NCBI RefSeq assembly: GCF_047511655.1
Contig: NC_133393.1
Coordinates: forward strand, 154,581,779-154,645,778
Length of the DNA stretch: 64,000 nucleotides
Direction: 5' to 3'
From: Castor canadensis
Lineage: Eukaryota; Chordata; Mammalia; Rodentia; Castoridae
The position numbers were made by a program, and so were the translations under genes. Under the pieces are notes generated by a model. The model was given only the letters and a program-made list of their open reading frames with translations. It was not told the origin of the DNA and ran no database searches. Of the stretch, positions 54,680 to 64,000 are shown piece after piece. How positions within the stretch are numbered: position 1 is the first letter of the stretch; every line of letters starts with the position of its first letter.

Positions 54680-54897
54680 ACCTGGGCACTGGTGGCTCAC
54701 GCCTGTAATCCTAGCTAGTTGGGAGGCTGAGATCAGGAGGATCACAGTTTGAGGCCAGCCCCAAGAAATAGTTGACGAGACATCCATCTCCAAAATAACC
54801 AGAGCAAAACATACTTGGAGGTGTGGCTCAAGCTGTGGAGTACCTGCTTTGCAAGTGCAAAGCCCTGAGTTCAAACCCCTGTTCCACTCCCCCAAAA
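54680..54897 (+). mobile_element. B1-ID SINE, sense
   Basis: Near-complete: GGTGGCTCACGCCTGTAATC, GGATCACAGTTTGAGGCC and GCCCTGAGTTCAAACCCCTG. It lies 38 bp from the antisense copy before it. Confidence 0.95.
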
Positions 54898-54990
54898 TCT
54901 AGGCTTATAAATAAATTAGATGTTCTAGATTATAGATGAGAGATTTTGTTATTATAATGTCTTCACCTTATAAAATTATAAAATGAGTAC

Positions 54991-55205
54991 TTTTTTTTTT
55001 GGTGATACTGGAGTTTGAACTCAAGACTTCACACTTGCTATGCAGGTACTCTTAACACTCACTGTGCCAGATCTCTTTTGTCTTGGGTATTTTTTAGATA
55101 AGATCTTGTGAACTATTTGTTTGGGCTGGCTTTGAACTCAATTCTCCTGATCTCTTCTTCCCAAGTAGCTAGGATTACAGGTGTGACTCACTGGTGCCCA
55201 TCTGG
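54991..55205 (-). mobile_element. B1-ID SINE, antisense
   Basis: GATACTGGAGTTTGAACTCA and CAAGTAGCTAGGATTACAGG. Third SINE within 800 bp. Confidence 0.9.
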
Positions 55206-55209
55206 ATAT

Positions 55210-56400
55210 TTTAAATGGGAAGTCTAGCTGTATTTCAGATATGATTTGACTTATAAATTAATATTCATATAGTTCTTAGTCCCTGTTAATATATTACATG
55301 GGACCTGCCTACATTAATAGGCATGCTGTTCTTAGTAAGTGGGTGAAAACTAGAGGTTAGAATGTTTTTACAGGCGTCAGAATTGAAGAACAGTCTAAAT
55401 CAGTGTGGTAGAGGTGCTGCCTGGCATGGTTTAATTCTTACTCTGTTCTATGATTTCCTCGTGTTTTTGTTTCAAATTCAACTTGCTTTATGTTTTGGTT
55501 TAGAAATCATCCTTTGGGAAATGGTGATTTTAAAAAATTAACTACATTATCTGTACAATGTGTTTGATCTTGTTTTTGTGAGTGGCAGTAGTTTTTTTAA
55601 GTATTCTTAAGAATTGATAGGCCATGGAGTTTCACCGTAAAGTGTTTTTGAAGGTGTTTTTTGTAGTTCCATTAGATAATAAAACAGAAGCCTTATTACT
55701 CAAAATTAGGGCATTAAACATCAGCAATAAAAGCACATGTTGCAGTATGTTATAAAGGCAGTTGTTTTCAAAGTCTCTGAGGTACATTGGTGCAGAAGAA
55801 AGTTCAGAATGTACTCCATTTCTCAAGTGCTGAGAAATACTGATGTGGTGGGTAGAGTGTCCCTGGCAGAGCTGAAGTGCTGTGGTGGGCAGAAGTAGGG
55901 TTTCTTTTAATGATGTGTCCTAAATAAAGAAGCTCAGTGGAAGTGCTGTGCAGATGTTGTGACTACACAGCTAGTAGAGCACAGCCAGCCCTGCTCTTAG
56001 GTGTTAGATCTCAGCCCCATTCATCCACTCATCTTTTCTCTGCAATTATTCCCTTGTTTTCAGCATCAGTCTCATCAGCACGTAATGTGTTCTGCTTTCT
56101 GTCATAAAAATGTCCCATGACTCCATATCCTTCCTTTCTCTGTGCTATCCCAAATCTCCAGTGAAAGAGTTATTTCATTTTTGTTACTTACGGTAAACAT
56201 CGATTTTATCTTTTCTTCATGGGTTTAGTTTTTATTGAAGCAGGTATATAAATAATTTTATGTATTATATAATTATATAATTACTTATATATAGAAAAAT
56301 TTAAAAGCACAGAAGGTGCTCCTGGTTGATCGGTGTCAGAGAGAGTAGGTTCTTACAGACCTGATGGATTGAGTTGTTCATAATTTAGATAGTTGCAGTT
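55210..56400. other. Intron 3 sequence
   Basis: AT-rich; no exon 4-like coding block and no clear repeat. Confidence 0.45.
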
Positions 56401-57345
56401 GTATCAGGTTAATTGATTTCCTTATTTTTATTGATGTGAAATTTATGTAACGTTAAAATTACCCATTTTAAAGTGACATTTAGTACATTTACATTATTGT
56501 GCAACCACCAGTTCTACCTGATGAAAAATATTTTCTTACTCCTAAAGGAAGCTGTTTTCAGTAAGCCACACTCCATTTTCCTTTCTGTAGCCTCTGACGA
56601 CCACAATTCTGTCTTCTGTTGCTAATGATTTAACCTGTTCTAAATATTTTATATAGATGTAATCAATTATGTAGCTCTTTGTCTGGCTTCTTTCACTTAG
56701 TATAATGTTTTCCAGGTTCATCTCCATTGTAGCATGCATCAGAACTTTGTTCCTTTTTGGCTGAATAATATTCTGTTGTAAGGATATATCACATTTTCTT
56801 TGTCCATATATCAGTTGGTGGACATTTGGGTTTCTGCCTGTTGGCTGTCATGAACAGTGCTGGTATGTGTACATGTATTTGAGTGTTAGTGTCCAATTCT
56901 TTTCAGTTATACCTAGGACTGGAATTACTGAGTCCTGATAATTATGTTTTAATATTTTGAGGAGCCACTGAATACTTTTCCAAAGCAACTGAGTATTTTA
57001 GTTTCACCCACTGTACGAATGTTCTAATTTCTCCAAAGCCTTGCTGACAAATTTCTTTTTTGGATTGTAATCATCTTGGTGCGTGTGAATTGATTTTTAT
57101 TTGCATTTCCCAAATAACCAATGATGTTGAAACATTTCTCATATCTATTGGCTGTTTGTAAATCTTCTTTGGAGACATTTGCCCAGTTTCAGTTGCGTTT
57201 TTTATCATTGAGTTGTAAGAGTCATGTGTATTCTGTGGATACTTTATACTATATTGTTGAATCTATTGGTCAATTTTGGGAGAATTGCCATCTTAACAAT
57301 ACTGAGTCTTCATTAAGATGCTCCATGAAATTGGAGCATCTTCCA
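56400..57345 (-). mobile_element. L1M 3' end and ORF2 tail, antisense
   Basis: Typical antisense L1 landmarks are TTTCACTTAGTATAATGTTT, TCAGTTGGTGGACATTTGGG and TTGCATTTCCCAAATAACCA near 57101. It then reaches CATCTTAACAATACTGAGTC. Many stops; old copy in intron 3. Confidence 0.85.
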
Positions 57346-58396
57346 CTTACTTAGGTTGTTTTTAAACTTTTCAGTTGTATTAGTTTTAAGTAGCTGACCC
57401 ATGTTCAGTGGCAAAATTGGAAGGGGTAAGAAGGAAAATGAAAGGTAAAGATACGTCTCACCACCTTCTTTAAAAAGTCAGATGGTGAAACCACTGATTT
57501 TTATTTGGAATTCAATAGTGAAACTTGGGTTCAATAAGAAACTTAAAAATGTTTTATTGTGTTTCATTTCAAACCTAATACAAACTCTTGTCAAAAGTAT
57601 TCTGGTGTCTATGAAGTGCTAGGCTATCTTTAATATTTTGTCTGTGAAAACCTTATTTTAGGGAGATTTTACCAGGGTAACATTGCCAGTTTTTTGTTAC
57701 CACTCTTGAAGTAAGAACTGTAATTATATTGTCAAAATAATATTTAGAGTACTCTTTTCAGGGAATAATTGCAGTGGTATGACAAATATATTATGCTCAT
57801 CAGATTTTATGTGCACACAGCCTGAGCTATTTGACTGGAATTGTCAATGTTGTTTTTGGCCTCCATTCCTCCCTAATCTGTAAAAATAATGTTGGGAGTT
57901 TTGGAGGCTTTGTGACATTTGTCATACTTACATAAAGATCAGTTGATAAGCTGTTCTCTCTCTTCTTTGGAGTTGTCTTTTCCTCTGCGAGGACATCTGA
58001 AAGCCTTTGCGTTTCCGTAGTGGTGTTCTGATTCACAGTGCTTGTTTCTATTTGCCTGCTGAACTGTTGGGTCAGTGAGCTTTTCAGACAAGCTTACACT
58101 GTTAGCTTTTTTTGGGTATAAAATTTTGCACATATTTGAGTGTTACTATTATAAAGTATTCAGTAGAAGTATAAGTATCTTTAAAATTATGGCTTACCTG
58201 GAAAACATTGTTATTTTTATATTATAAACATTTAATCATTTAATGTATGCTTATTGCAGACTCATTTTTAAAAGCAGAAATATAGAAGGAAAATAATCAC
58301 AATTCTGTTGATGGTTTTATTGTCTTTTTCATTATTTATATCTGTTGCTATGAATATGCTTGCAGTTTTGTATCCAACTTCTATATTTTAGTTCTT

Positions 58397-58495
58397 TTTT
58401 TGTGCGCAGTACTGGGGTGTTGAACTCAGTGCCTCATGCTTGCCAGGCAGGCGCACTACCACCTGAGCCACTTTGCCAGCCCTTTTTGTGTTAGT
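58397..58495 (-). mobile_element. ID half-element, antisense
   Basis: AGTACTGGGGTGTTGAACTC, GCCAGGCAGGCGCACTACCA and GCCACTTTGCCAGCCC. Confidence 0.85.
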
Positions 58496-59425
58496 TATAA
58501 GTTTTACTTCTGGCCACAGTTTTGCAACTGTTCTTTGAACAGCCAGTTGTTGGTATGAGTAAATGCATAATATAGGCACATCACTTACCAGTGTTCCTGG
58601 TATTCCTCACCACTCTGCCCTTGAGGTTCAGCAGCACTATGGTACAGGAGCAGTGAGGTGCAGAGCTGGCGGTCCTGCTTATGCTTGGGCCTGACCTGTG
58701 CTGAGGCTGGAGCTTGTGACAGGGTGATAGAGGAAAGCTCCAGGAGAGAGGACTGCCTTTGGGTAGAGCAGTGGGCTAACATCCTTGTCTTGGCTTGCAG
58801 CGCCTAGAACATTAGACCACTTGCTGGTGAAATGGTGGCAGTTTCCTTTTCTTGGGCAGAATCTTCCCATTGTAACTCAAATTTCCTTGTTTTTCACCTT
58901 TTCCAGTTAGCCTGGATTCCTGTCCTGGGTGAAAAGGCCTCTGTTTTTGCCATTGTACTGTGTACAGGCTTCCTGACTTTGAGGGCAAATTGTCTGAACC
59001 TTCTGTGCTTAGCACCCACTGTATAAGGTTGTTAGGGGATTAGATGAGCTGATAGTGCCAGACAAGAGTGTCAGTCCTGTAGACAGCACCCAGTAGTGTT
59101 AGTGTCACTTTTGGTACTGTTGATTTGTTGATTTGTTGATCTTGGGTTCAGTTCCTCAGCAGGGTCCTTCTCTCCATGGTCCTGATGTGAACTACTTTTA
59201 AAGGAGCGGACAGTGGGGCTCAGTTTGTCAGCTCAGTTTAGACACTAGTCATAGTGCTGTAGCAAGGCCCTGAGGGCATTGGCCTTTTCGTTAAATCCTG
59301 GATCTCATGGAACCGGCTAGAGCAGGGGGCTCTAGAGTAGGGGGCTCTCAGGGATTCAGAAGTGCTTTAAGCATTATCCTATTCTGCCCTGCTCTCCTTG
59401 CATGAACTGCCTGAATATCTGCTTT

Positions 59426-59722
59426 TTTTCTGGGGGGTTGAACTTAGGGCCTCATGCTTGCTAGGCAGGTGTTCTACCACTTGAGCTACTCTGTCAGCTC
59501 CTTTTGCTTTAGATGTTTTTTCATATACGGTCTCACTTTATGCCCTGGCTGGGCCTGGACTGTGATTGATCCTCCCTTTTGTGCCCCCTGCCACTGCCCA
59601 GCCATTGGTTGAGATGAGGTCTCCCTGAACTTTTTGCCAAGGCTTGCCTCCGGCTACAATCCTCTTGATCTCTGCTTCCCAAGTAGCTAGGAATATAGAA
59701 TTGAGCTTCTGTGCCTGGCCAC
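59426..59722 (-). mobile_element. B1-ID SINE, antisense, with duplicated B1 part
   Basis: GGGCCTCATGCTTGCTAGGC, a truncated B1 (TGGGCCTGGACTGTGATTG) and a second B1 end (CAAGTAGCTAGGAATATAG). Confidence 0.8.
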
Positions 59723-60105
59723 TTTCAGTTACATTTTTTATGCTTTTGTAAGTGGTATATTAGTGTTTTTTTAAAATTTGTTCCTTGTACACAGATGTGT
59801 TAATGATTTTTTTATATTTAGTTTTTGTCTAGCAACTTTTGTAAGCTCTCTTATAAATGCAAGAACTTACATACATTTAAAATATTTTATACATACATTA
59901 TTTATCTGTGGGGGAAAATGATAGTTTCATTTGTTCCTTTTGAGTTCTTAGGTCTTTTATTTGTCTTGTTAGCTGTGGTTTTCAGTACAGTGTTGATTAG
60001 AAATGGTTGATAGCAGGTCTCCCTTTCAGAAGGAATGTTCTTTGTCACAGAAGTTGTCCATTAATTATATGTGCTTTAGATTTTTTTTGTTGATACTCCT
60101 TTTTA

Positions 60106-60311
60106 GGTTAAAGGAAGCCTGCCCCTCTGGCCACTGTTTAGGAAGAGGAAAGGGACCAGTGGGAAGGGGGAGGGGGATAAAAGAAGGTGAGACTGGGGTG
60201 AGATATAGGGGGTGGGGAGTGGTGTGAATATGATCAAAATACAATTTATACGTATATAAAAATGTCATGGGGAAACCCACTAAAATGTAACAAAATAATA
60301 AAGAGAAGACC
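60106..60311 (+). mobile_element. Short L1 3' UTR insertion, sense
   Basis: A G-rich block (GGGAAGGGGGAGGGGGAT) is followed by GTGAATATGATCAAAATACA and an A-rich end. This matches the 3' UTR layout of the L1 at 44201-46229 read in sense. The 8-bp CCTTTTTA flanks both sides (60098 and 60312), a possible short target-site duplication. Confidence 0.65.
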
Positions 60312-60499
60312 CCTTTTTAATATTTGTTAGTTTATTTTTTTCTATTTTTAATTATGAATGGATGTTGAGTTTACCAAATATGTTTTCTTTAGTATTTTAG
60401 ATCATAAGACTTTTATGCTTTGTAGGTTAATGCTGTTGAGTCATAAATTTTGATTTTCTAATGTAAATGCAGTTTTTCAATGCAGGTATGCGTTTAACT

Positions 60500-61640
60500 T
60501 ACTGTGGTCATTTTCTTAGCATATTTAGTGTTTTTACATGAGTTCTGCTGTTTTCTCCCTCACACTGTCCTTGTTCTGATTTTATGTTGTAGTTATGCTA
60601 GCCTCATAAGTTTGGTTTGGGAATCTGTTCTCTGTGTTAACTTGAAATTACTTCTTCCTTAAGTAGAAATTGCCAGTGAGACTCTCTGGGTTAGAATTTT
60701 CTTTGTGTGAAAGGATTGGCTATTGACTCAATTGCCCTAGTGTGTTTGAGAGTTTTCAGTCTTCCCGAATATTTTTCAAAAAATTTTAAAAATCAGTTTT
60801 TGTTATATTCCAGAATTTTCCATATAGTTTTGGCATAATGTTATTTATAGTATCTTCTAATTTTTTTTCATGTCTGTAAGATGTGCAACCATATCTTCTT
60901 TTTCATTTTTGACATATAACTTCTTTATAATTTGCTTTTTCTTTCCTATCAGTCTCCCCAGAGGCTGGTCAGTTTTGGGCTTATTGAAGAATCAAAATTT
61001 GGCTTCCTTGATGCTCTATATTTTATGATCATTTTCAATTTTAATAATTTATTTTATTTCTTTCCTTCATTTTCTTGGATTATTTTAACTTTCTTTTCTT
61101 GAAATGCATGCTTATTTATTTTTGTCATTCTTCTTTTCCATTGTATGCATTTAAAAATTATAAATTTTCCACTATGTACTGTTTTAACTATATTCTAAGT
61201 ATGAGTTTTTAATCTTGTTAACATTTATTTCACAATATTTTCCATTTTTTTTTTTTTTGCCTGTACAGATTATTTGGAAGTGTATCTCTTAACATTTTAA
61301 ACATGTAGGGCTTTATGATAATTTTTGGTATTTATGCCTCACATAAATTTTTGGTGTATCATTTGTGGTGCATCAGTCCTTTAAAATTTTTTGAGCATTG
61401 CTGGGGGGCCTGGTCCAAGTGGTAGTGTGCCTTCCTAGCAAGTACAAGGTTCTGAGTTCAAACACCAGTACTGCCAAAATAATTTTGTTGAGCATTGTTT
61501 TAGGCTTTGTTATGTTGGGAAATGTTTTGCAGTTTGCTGTAAGCCCTTGAGAAGACTGCATATTCCCTAGGTTTTTTTGTTGCTCAATTTTCTGTTTTTG
61601 TTGATGAAATTCATACGTAACTACCAGTTAGAGATTCTGA
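60500..61640 (-). mobile_element. L1M ORF2 reverse-transcriptase region, antisense
   Basis: The block contains GCTAGCCTCATAAGTTTGG and an AAGAATCAAAATTTGGCTTC segment in the order of an antisense L1 ORF2. It is interrupted by an ID SINE at 61401-61487. No coding capacity remains. Confidence 0.75.
61401..61487 (+). mobile_element. ID-like SINE with target-site duplication
   Basis: GTCCAAGTGGTAGTGTGCCT and TTCTGAGTTCAAACACCAGT. TTGAGCATTG flanks it (61391-61400 and 61488-61497). It interrupts an older antisense L1. Confidence 0.95.
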
Positions 61641-61845
61641 TAGACATAAGATAGCATTCTTACCATGTGGGTTGATGTAGTCAGGGATAAAGCCCTGAAA
61701 GAAGGTGCTTTGATAGTCATGGGACTTTGGTCAAGTCACCTCCCTGGACCTTGGTTTTCTATCTGCTGATGAGAGGATAAAAGTACCTGTCTCCCAAGTA
61801 AGTTTGGAGAAGGGCCAACACAGTGAGCACTCAAAGTTTCTATTT
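61640..61845 (+). mobile_element. MIR SINE, sense
   Basis: TGGGACTTTGGTCAAGTCAC, CCTTGGTTTTCTATCTGCTG and AGTGAGCACTCAAAG. Confidence 0.7.
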
Positions 61846-61907
61846 AGAGCCTCTGAGCACAGGAGCAAACGTAAGTTTTCATTTCACAGTTGGAAGTTTG
61901 GCTTTTT

Positions 61908-61975
61908 TTTTTTGCGGTTCTAGGTTATCGAACCCAGAGCCTTGTGTGTGCGAGGTAAACACTAAACCCAGTGGT
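61908..61975 (-). mobile_element. ID-like SINE fragment, antisense
   Basis: GTTATCGAACCCAGAGCCTT, then GAGGTAAACACTAAACCC; diverged. Confidence 0.55.
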
Positions 61976-62214
61976 TTACTCTGACGTTTTAAACTAACGT
62001 TTATTAAATTAACTGTGAGCTGTAACGAGGGTCCGTTCCCTACTTTTGTTCTACAGTTACTGAGTTCACATTCATCCCAACAAAACTCCATAGTCAACCC
62101 CACATAGCATCCCCATCATATGATAAGGATACTGGATCCCACAAAGGTCAGTGTACTTGTCCAGATGCACACTAAGTCGGGAATCAAACTGAGGTTTTTG
62201 GAGGAACTTCACTA

Positions 62215-63130
62215 AACAATTTTATTTTACAGTCTTATAATAAGTCTTATAATAGAGTATGTAATAGCAATTCTAGGTTTACAACAATATTGAGAGGAAG
62301 GTATAGAGATTTCATACATGTCACCTTCCTTCCCATGTGCGCAGCCTCCCTCACTATCAGCATCCTCTGCCAGAGTGGCACATTTGTTATAACTGATGAA
62401 CCTACATTGATACATTGTTATCACCCAAACTCCATAGTTCATATAATAGGGTTCACTGTTGGTGGCATATATTCTGTGAGTTTGGACAAATGAGTAATGA
62501 CATGTACCCATTGTTATAGTATCATACAGAACAGTTTCACTGGCCTGAAAATCCTTTGTGCTCTGCCTATTCATCCTTTCCTCCCCTCCAACCCTTGGCA
62601 ACCCCTAATTTTTTTTTTCCTGCCTCACCACTTTGACTTTTCCAGCATGTCCTATGGTTGGAGTCATACAGTATAGAACTTTCAGATTTGCTTCTTTAAT
62701 TTAGTAATAGTAATTTAAGTCTCTTAGTAATTTAAGTTTCTTACATGTCTTTTTCTTGGCTTGATAGCTCATTTCTTTTTAGTGCTGAATAATATTTTAT
62801 TGTTTGGATATACCACAGATTCTGTATCCATTCATTTAAAGGACAAATGAATGGATAAAGGAAAGGACAAATGTGCTTCCAAGTTTTGACAGTTATGAGT
62901 AAAGCTGCTGTAAACATGGTGTGCAGGTTTTCGAGTGGACATGAACCTCAGCTCCTGTGGGAGGAATTGTATTGCTGAACCATAGATAAGAACATGTTTA
63001 GCCTTGTAAGAATTTCCATTCTTTCGAAGAGGCTGGGCCATGTTGGATTCCCACTGTCAGTGAAGGGAGAGATCCTGTTTCTCCACATCCTTGTCAGCAT
63101 TTGTTGTTGTCACTGTTCTGAAATTTTGGT
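62215..63130 (-). mobile_element. L1M 3' end, antisense
   Basis: It begins with the 3' UTR-like GTTTACAACAATATTGAGAG, passes CCAACCCTTGGCAACCCCTA and reaches the ORF2-end landmarks (TGAATAATATTTTATTGTTTGG, CATCCTTGTCAGCATTTGTT). Old and decayed. Confidence 0.8.
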
Positions 63131-63489
63131 CAGTATTTTGCAGTTTTATTTGGTGAACAATTTAAATAGCAGCTAGGATATTATTAAATTGTATTCAGAG
63201 CTTTTAAATATATGGATATTTTTGTCTGTTTGTTGTAGCAATTGCTGAGAAAGGTATCTTTTAAGTGCTCAATTTAATTATCATCTGTTTTCTTTTTTAG
63301 TTAGGTTTTCTTTATATTTGAGGCTAGGTTCCAGTTTAAAATTGTTGTATTTTTCTGATAAATTAAATTATTCTGTAATGACTATTTAGAACAATTTCCA
63401 GTAATGCCTTTCGCATTAAGTTTTATTTGACTTTTTTTGGGGCTGATACTTCCCTGGTACATGTGTAACCTTATGTTTTAAATGTCTTT

Positions 63490-63870
63490 TTTCCTCTCAA
63501 TGTACTGGGGGTTGAACCCAGTGCCTCATGCATGCTAGGCAGTTGTTTTACCTCTTGAGTGACACCCCCAGTCCTTTTATTTATTTATTTATTTTGGTGT
63601 GTGTGTACTTTGAGATAGGGTCTCACTTTGCTTGAGCTGGCCTTGAACTTGTGACCCTCTTGTCTCCCTATCCCAAGTAGTAGATACATACCTGTTTTAA
63701 ATAGCATACAATTAGAATTTTAAAAATCCAGTCTTAAGTGTAGAAGTCTTTTTTTTTTAAGTTTTGAGACAGTGTCTAGCTGTGTAGCCCTGGCTATCCT
63801 TAAACTTGTGATCCTCCTGCTTTAGCCTTCTGAGTGCCAGGATTGCAGGTATGTGCCATCATGTTTGTCT
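63490..63870 (-). mobile_element. Antisense B1-ID SINE followed by a B1-like monomer
   Basis: First copy at 63490-63690 (GGGGGTTGAACCCAGTGCCT, with a TTTA run). A separate B1 monomer follows at 63750-63870 (GTGTAGCCCTGGCTATCC). Confidence 0.8.
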
Positions 63871-64000
63871 TGTAGCTGTCTTTTAGTTGGAATACGTATT
63901 TTAATAATATTTAATTAAAAGTATATTCGTATTCACGTTTGCAACCTTTTTTTAAGAAGTTGTAGAAAGAATTGGTTCATTGTGGAGAGAGATCTTTATA

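Larger units (their letters stand above)
57350..60097. other. Intron 3 sequence with two SINEs
   Basis: Outside the SINEs at 58397 and 59426 no repeat family or ATXN10 exon was recognised. 58560-59400 is more GC-balanced single-copy DNA. Confidence 0.45.
29628..64000 (+). other. ATXN10: ATXN10 gene, 5' part (coding start to window end, partial)
   Basis: This span joins the three exons and their introns: intron 1 at 29744-47425, intron 2 at 47618-53124, and intron 3 from 53208 onward. All visible splice sites are GT-AG and the phases chain correctly (2, 2, 1), so the locus looks like a live gene and not a processed copy. About 27% of the coding sequence is present. The introns are packed with SINEs, L1 pieces and LTR remnants in both orientations. 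The 3' end of the gene, the C-terminal conserved ataxin-10 domain and the intron-9 pentanucleotide repeat all lie beyond this window. Confidence 0.95.

Noticed and set aside
1014-61487. tRNA genes
   Set aside because: All tRNA-like sequences are ID-type SINE halves with A-rich tails, not intact tRNA genes.
29744-64000. The ATTCT repeat associated with SCA10
   Set aside because: The repeat lies in intron 9 in human; only introns 1-3 are here and no ATTCT array was seen.
53208-64000. ATXN10 exon 4
   Set aside because: No splice-flanked block coding for the expected FRCGLQFLGN segment was found; intron 3 seems to run past the window.
1-64000. CRISPR arrays, operons or other prokaryotic or phage systems
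   Set aside because: Introns, mammalian retroelements and a CpG island show this is a vertebrate nuclear locus; no such arrays are present.

Overview
This window is mammalian nuclear DNA, most likely from a rodent outside the mouse/rat group. The organism evidence is the repeats. There are dozens of copies of a dimeric SINE, with a 7SL-derived B1-like 5' half joined to a tRNA-derived ID-like 3' half, plus free ID-like monomers and a rodent-type L1 3' end. From memory this combination fits a beaver-like (Castorimorpha) genome; the rodent call is firm, the genus is only a suggestion. Old MIR, L2, L1M, MLT1/MaLR and hAT remnants are those shared by placental mammals.

One protein-coding gene is recognisable: ATXN10 (ataxin-10), plus strand, first three coding exons only. 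Exon 1 (start codon at 29628) lies in a TATA-less CpG island at about 29.28-30.08 kb. Exon 2 is at 47426-47617 and exon 3 at 53125-53207. Intron 1 is 17.7 kb and intron 2 is 5.5 kb. Intron 3 runs past the window end (more than 10.7 kb). The exons encode the first 130 codons plus one base of a protein that is 475 residues in human. The intron-9 ATTCT repeat linked to human SCA10 is not in this window.

Region 1-29 kb is the upstream flank; by human synteny it would be the FBLN1-ATXN10 interval, and no FBLN1 exon was recognised. It holds single-copy DNA with scattered SINEs, several long purine/pyrimidine tracts, an isolated CpG-rich patch at 12.03-12.78 kb with two CTCF-like motifs, an MLT1 LTR at 18.3-18.8 kb and a long antisense L1 fossil at 19.3-24.5 kb split by nested SINEs.

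Region 29-64 kb is the ATXN10 promoter and introns. Landmarks are a duplicated ETS-site repeat 230-270 bp before the start codon, a YY1-type motif over the start codon, a 2.03-kb 5'-truncated L1 inserted into an ID SINE with a clear target-site duplication, a cluster of LTR remnants around exon 3, and a close inverted SINE pair in intron 3. I found no new multi-gene system. The most interesting points concern promoter architecture, a long open frame upstream of and in phase with ATXN10, the orphan CpG-rich patch, and the nested retrotransposons.
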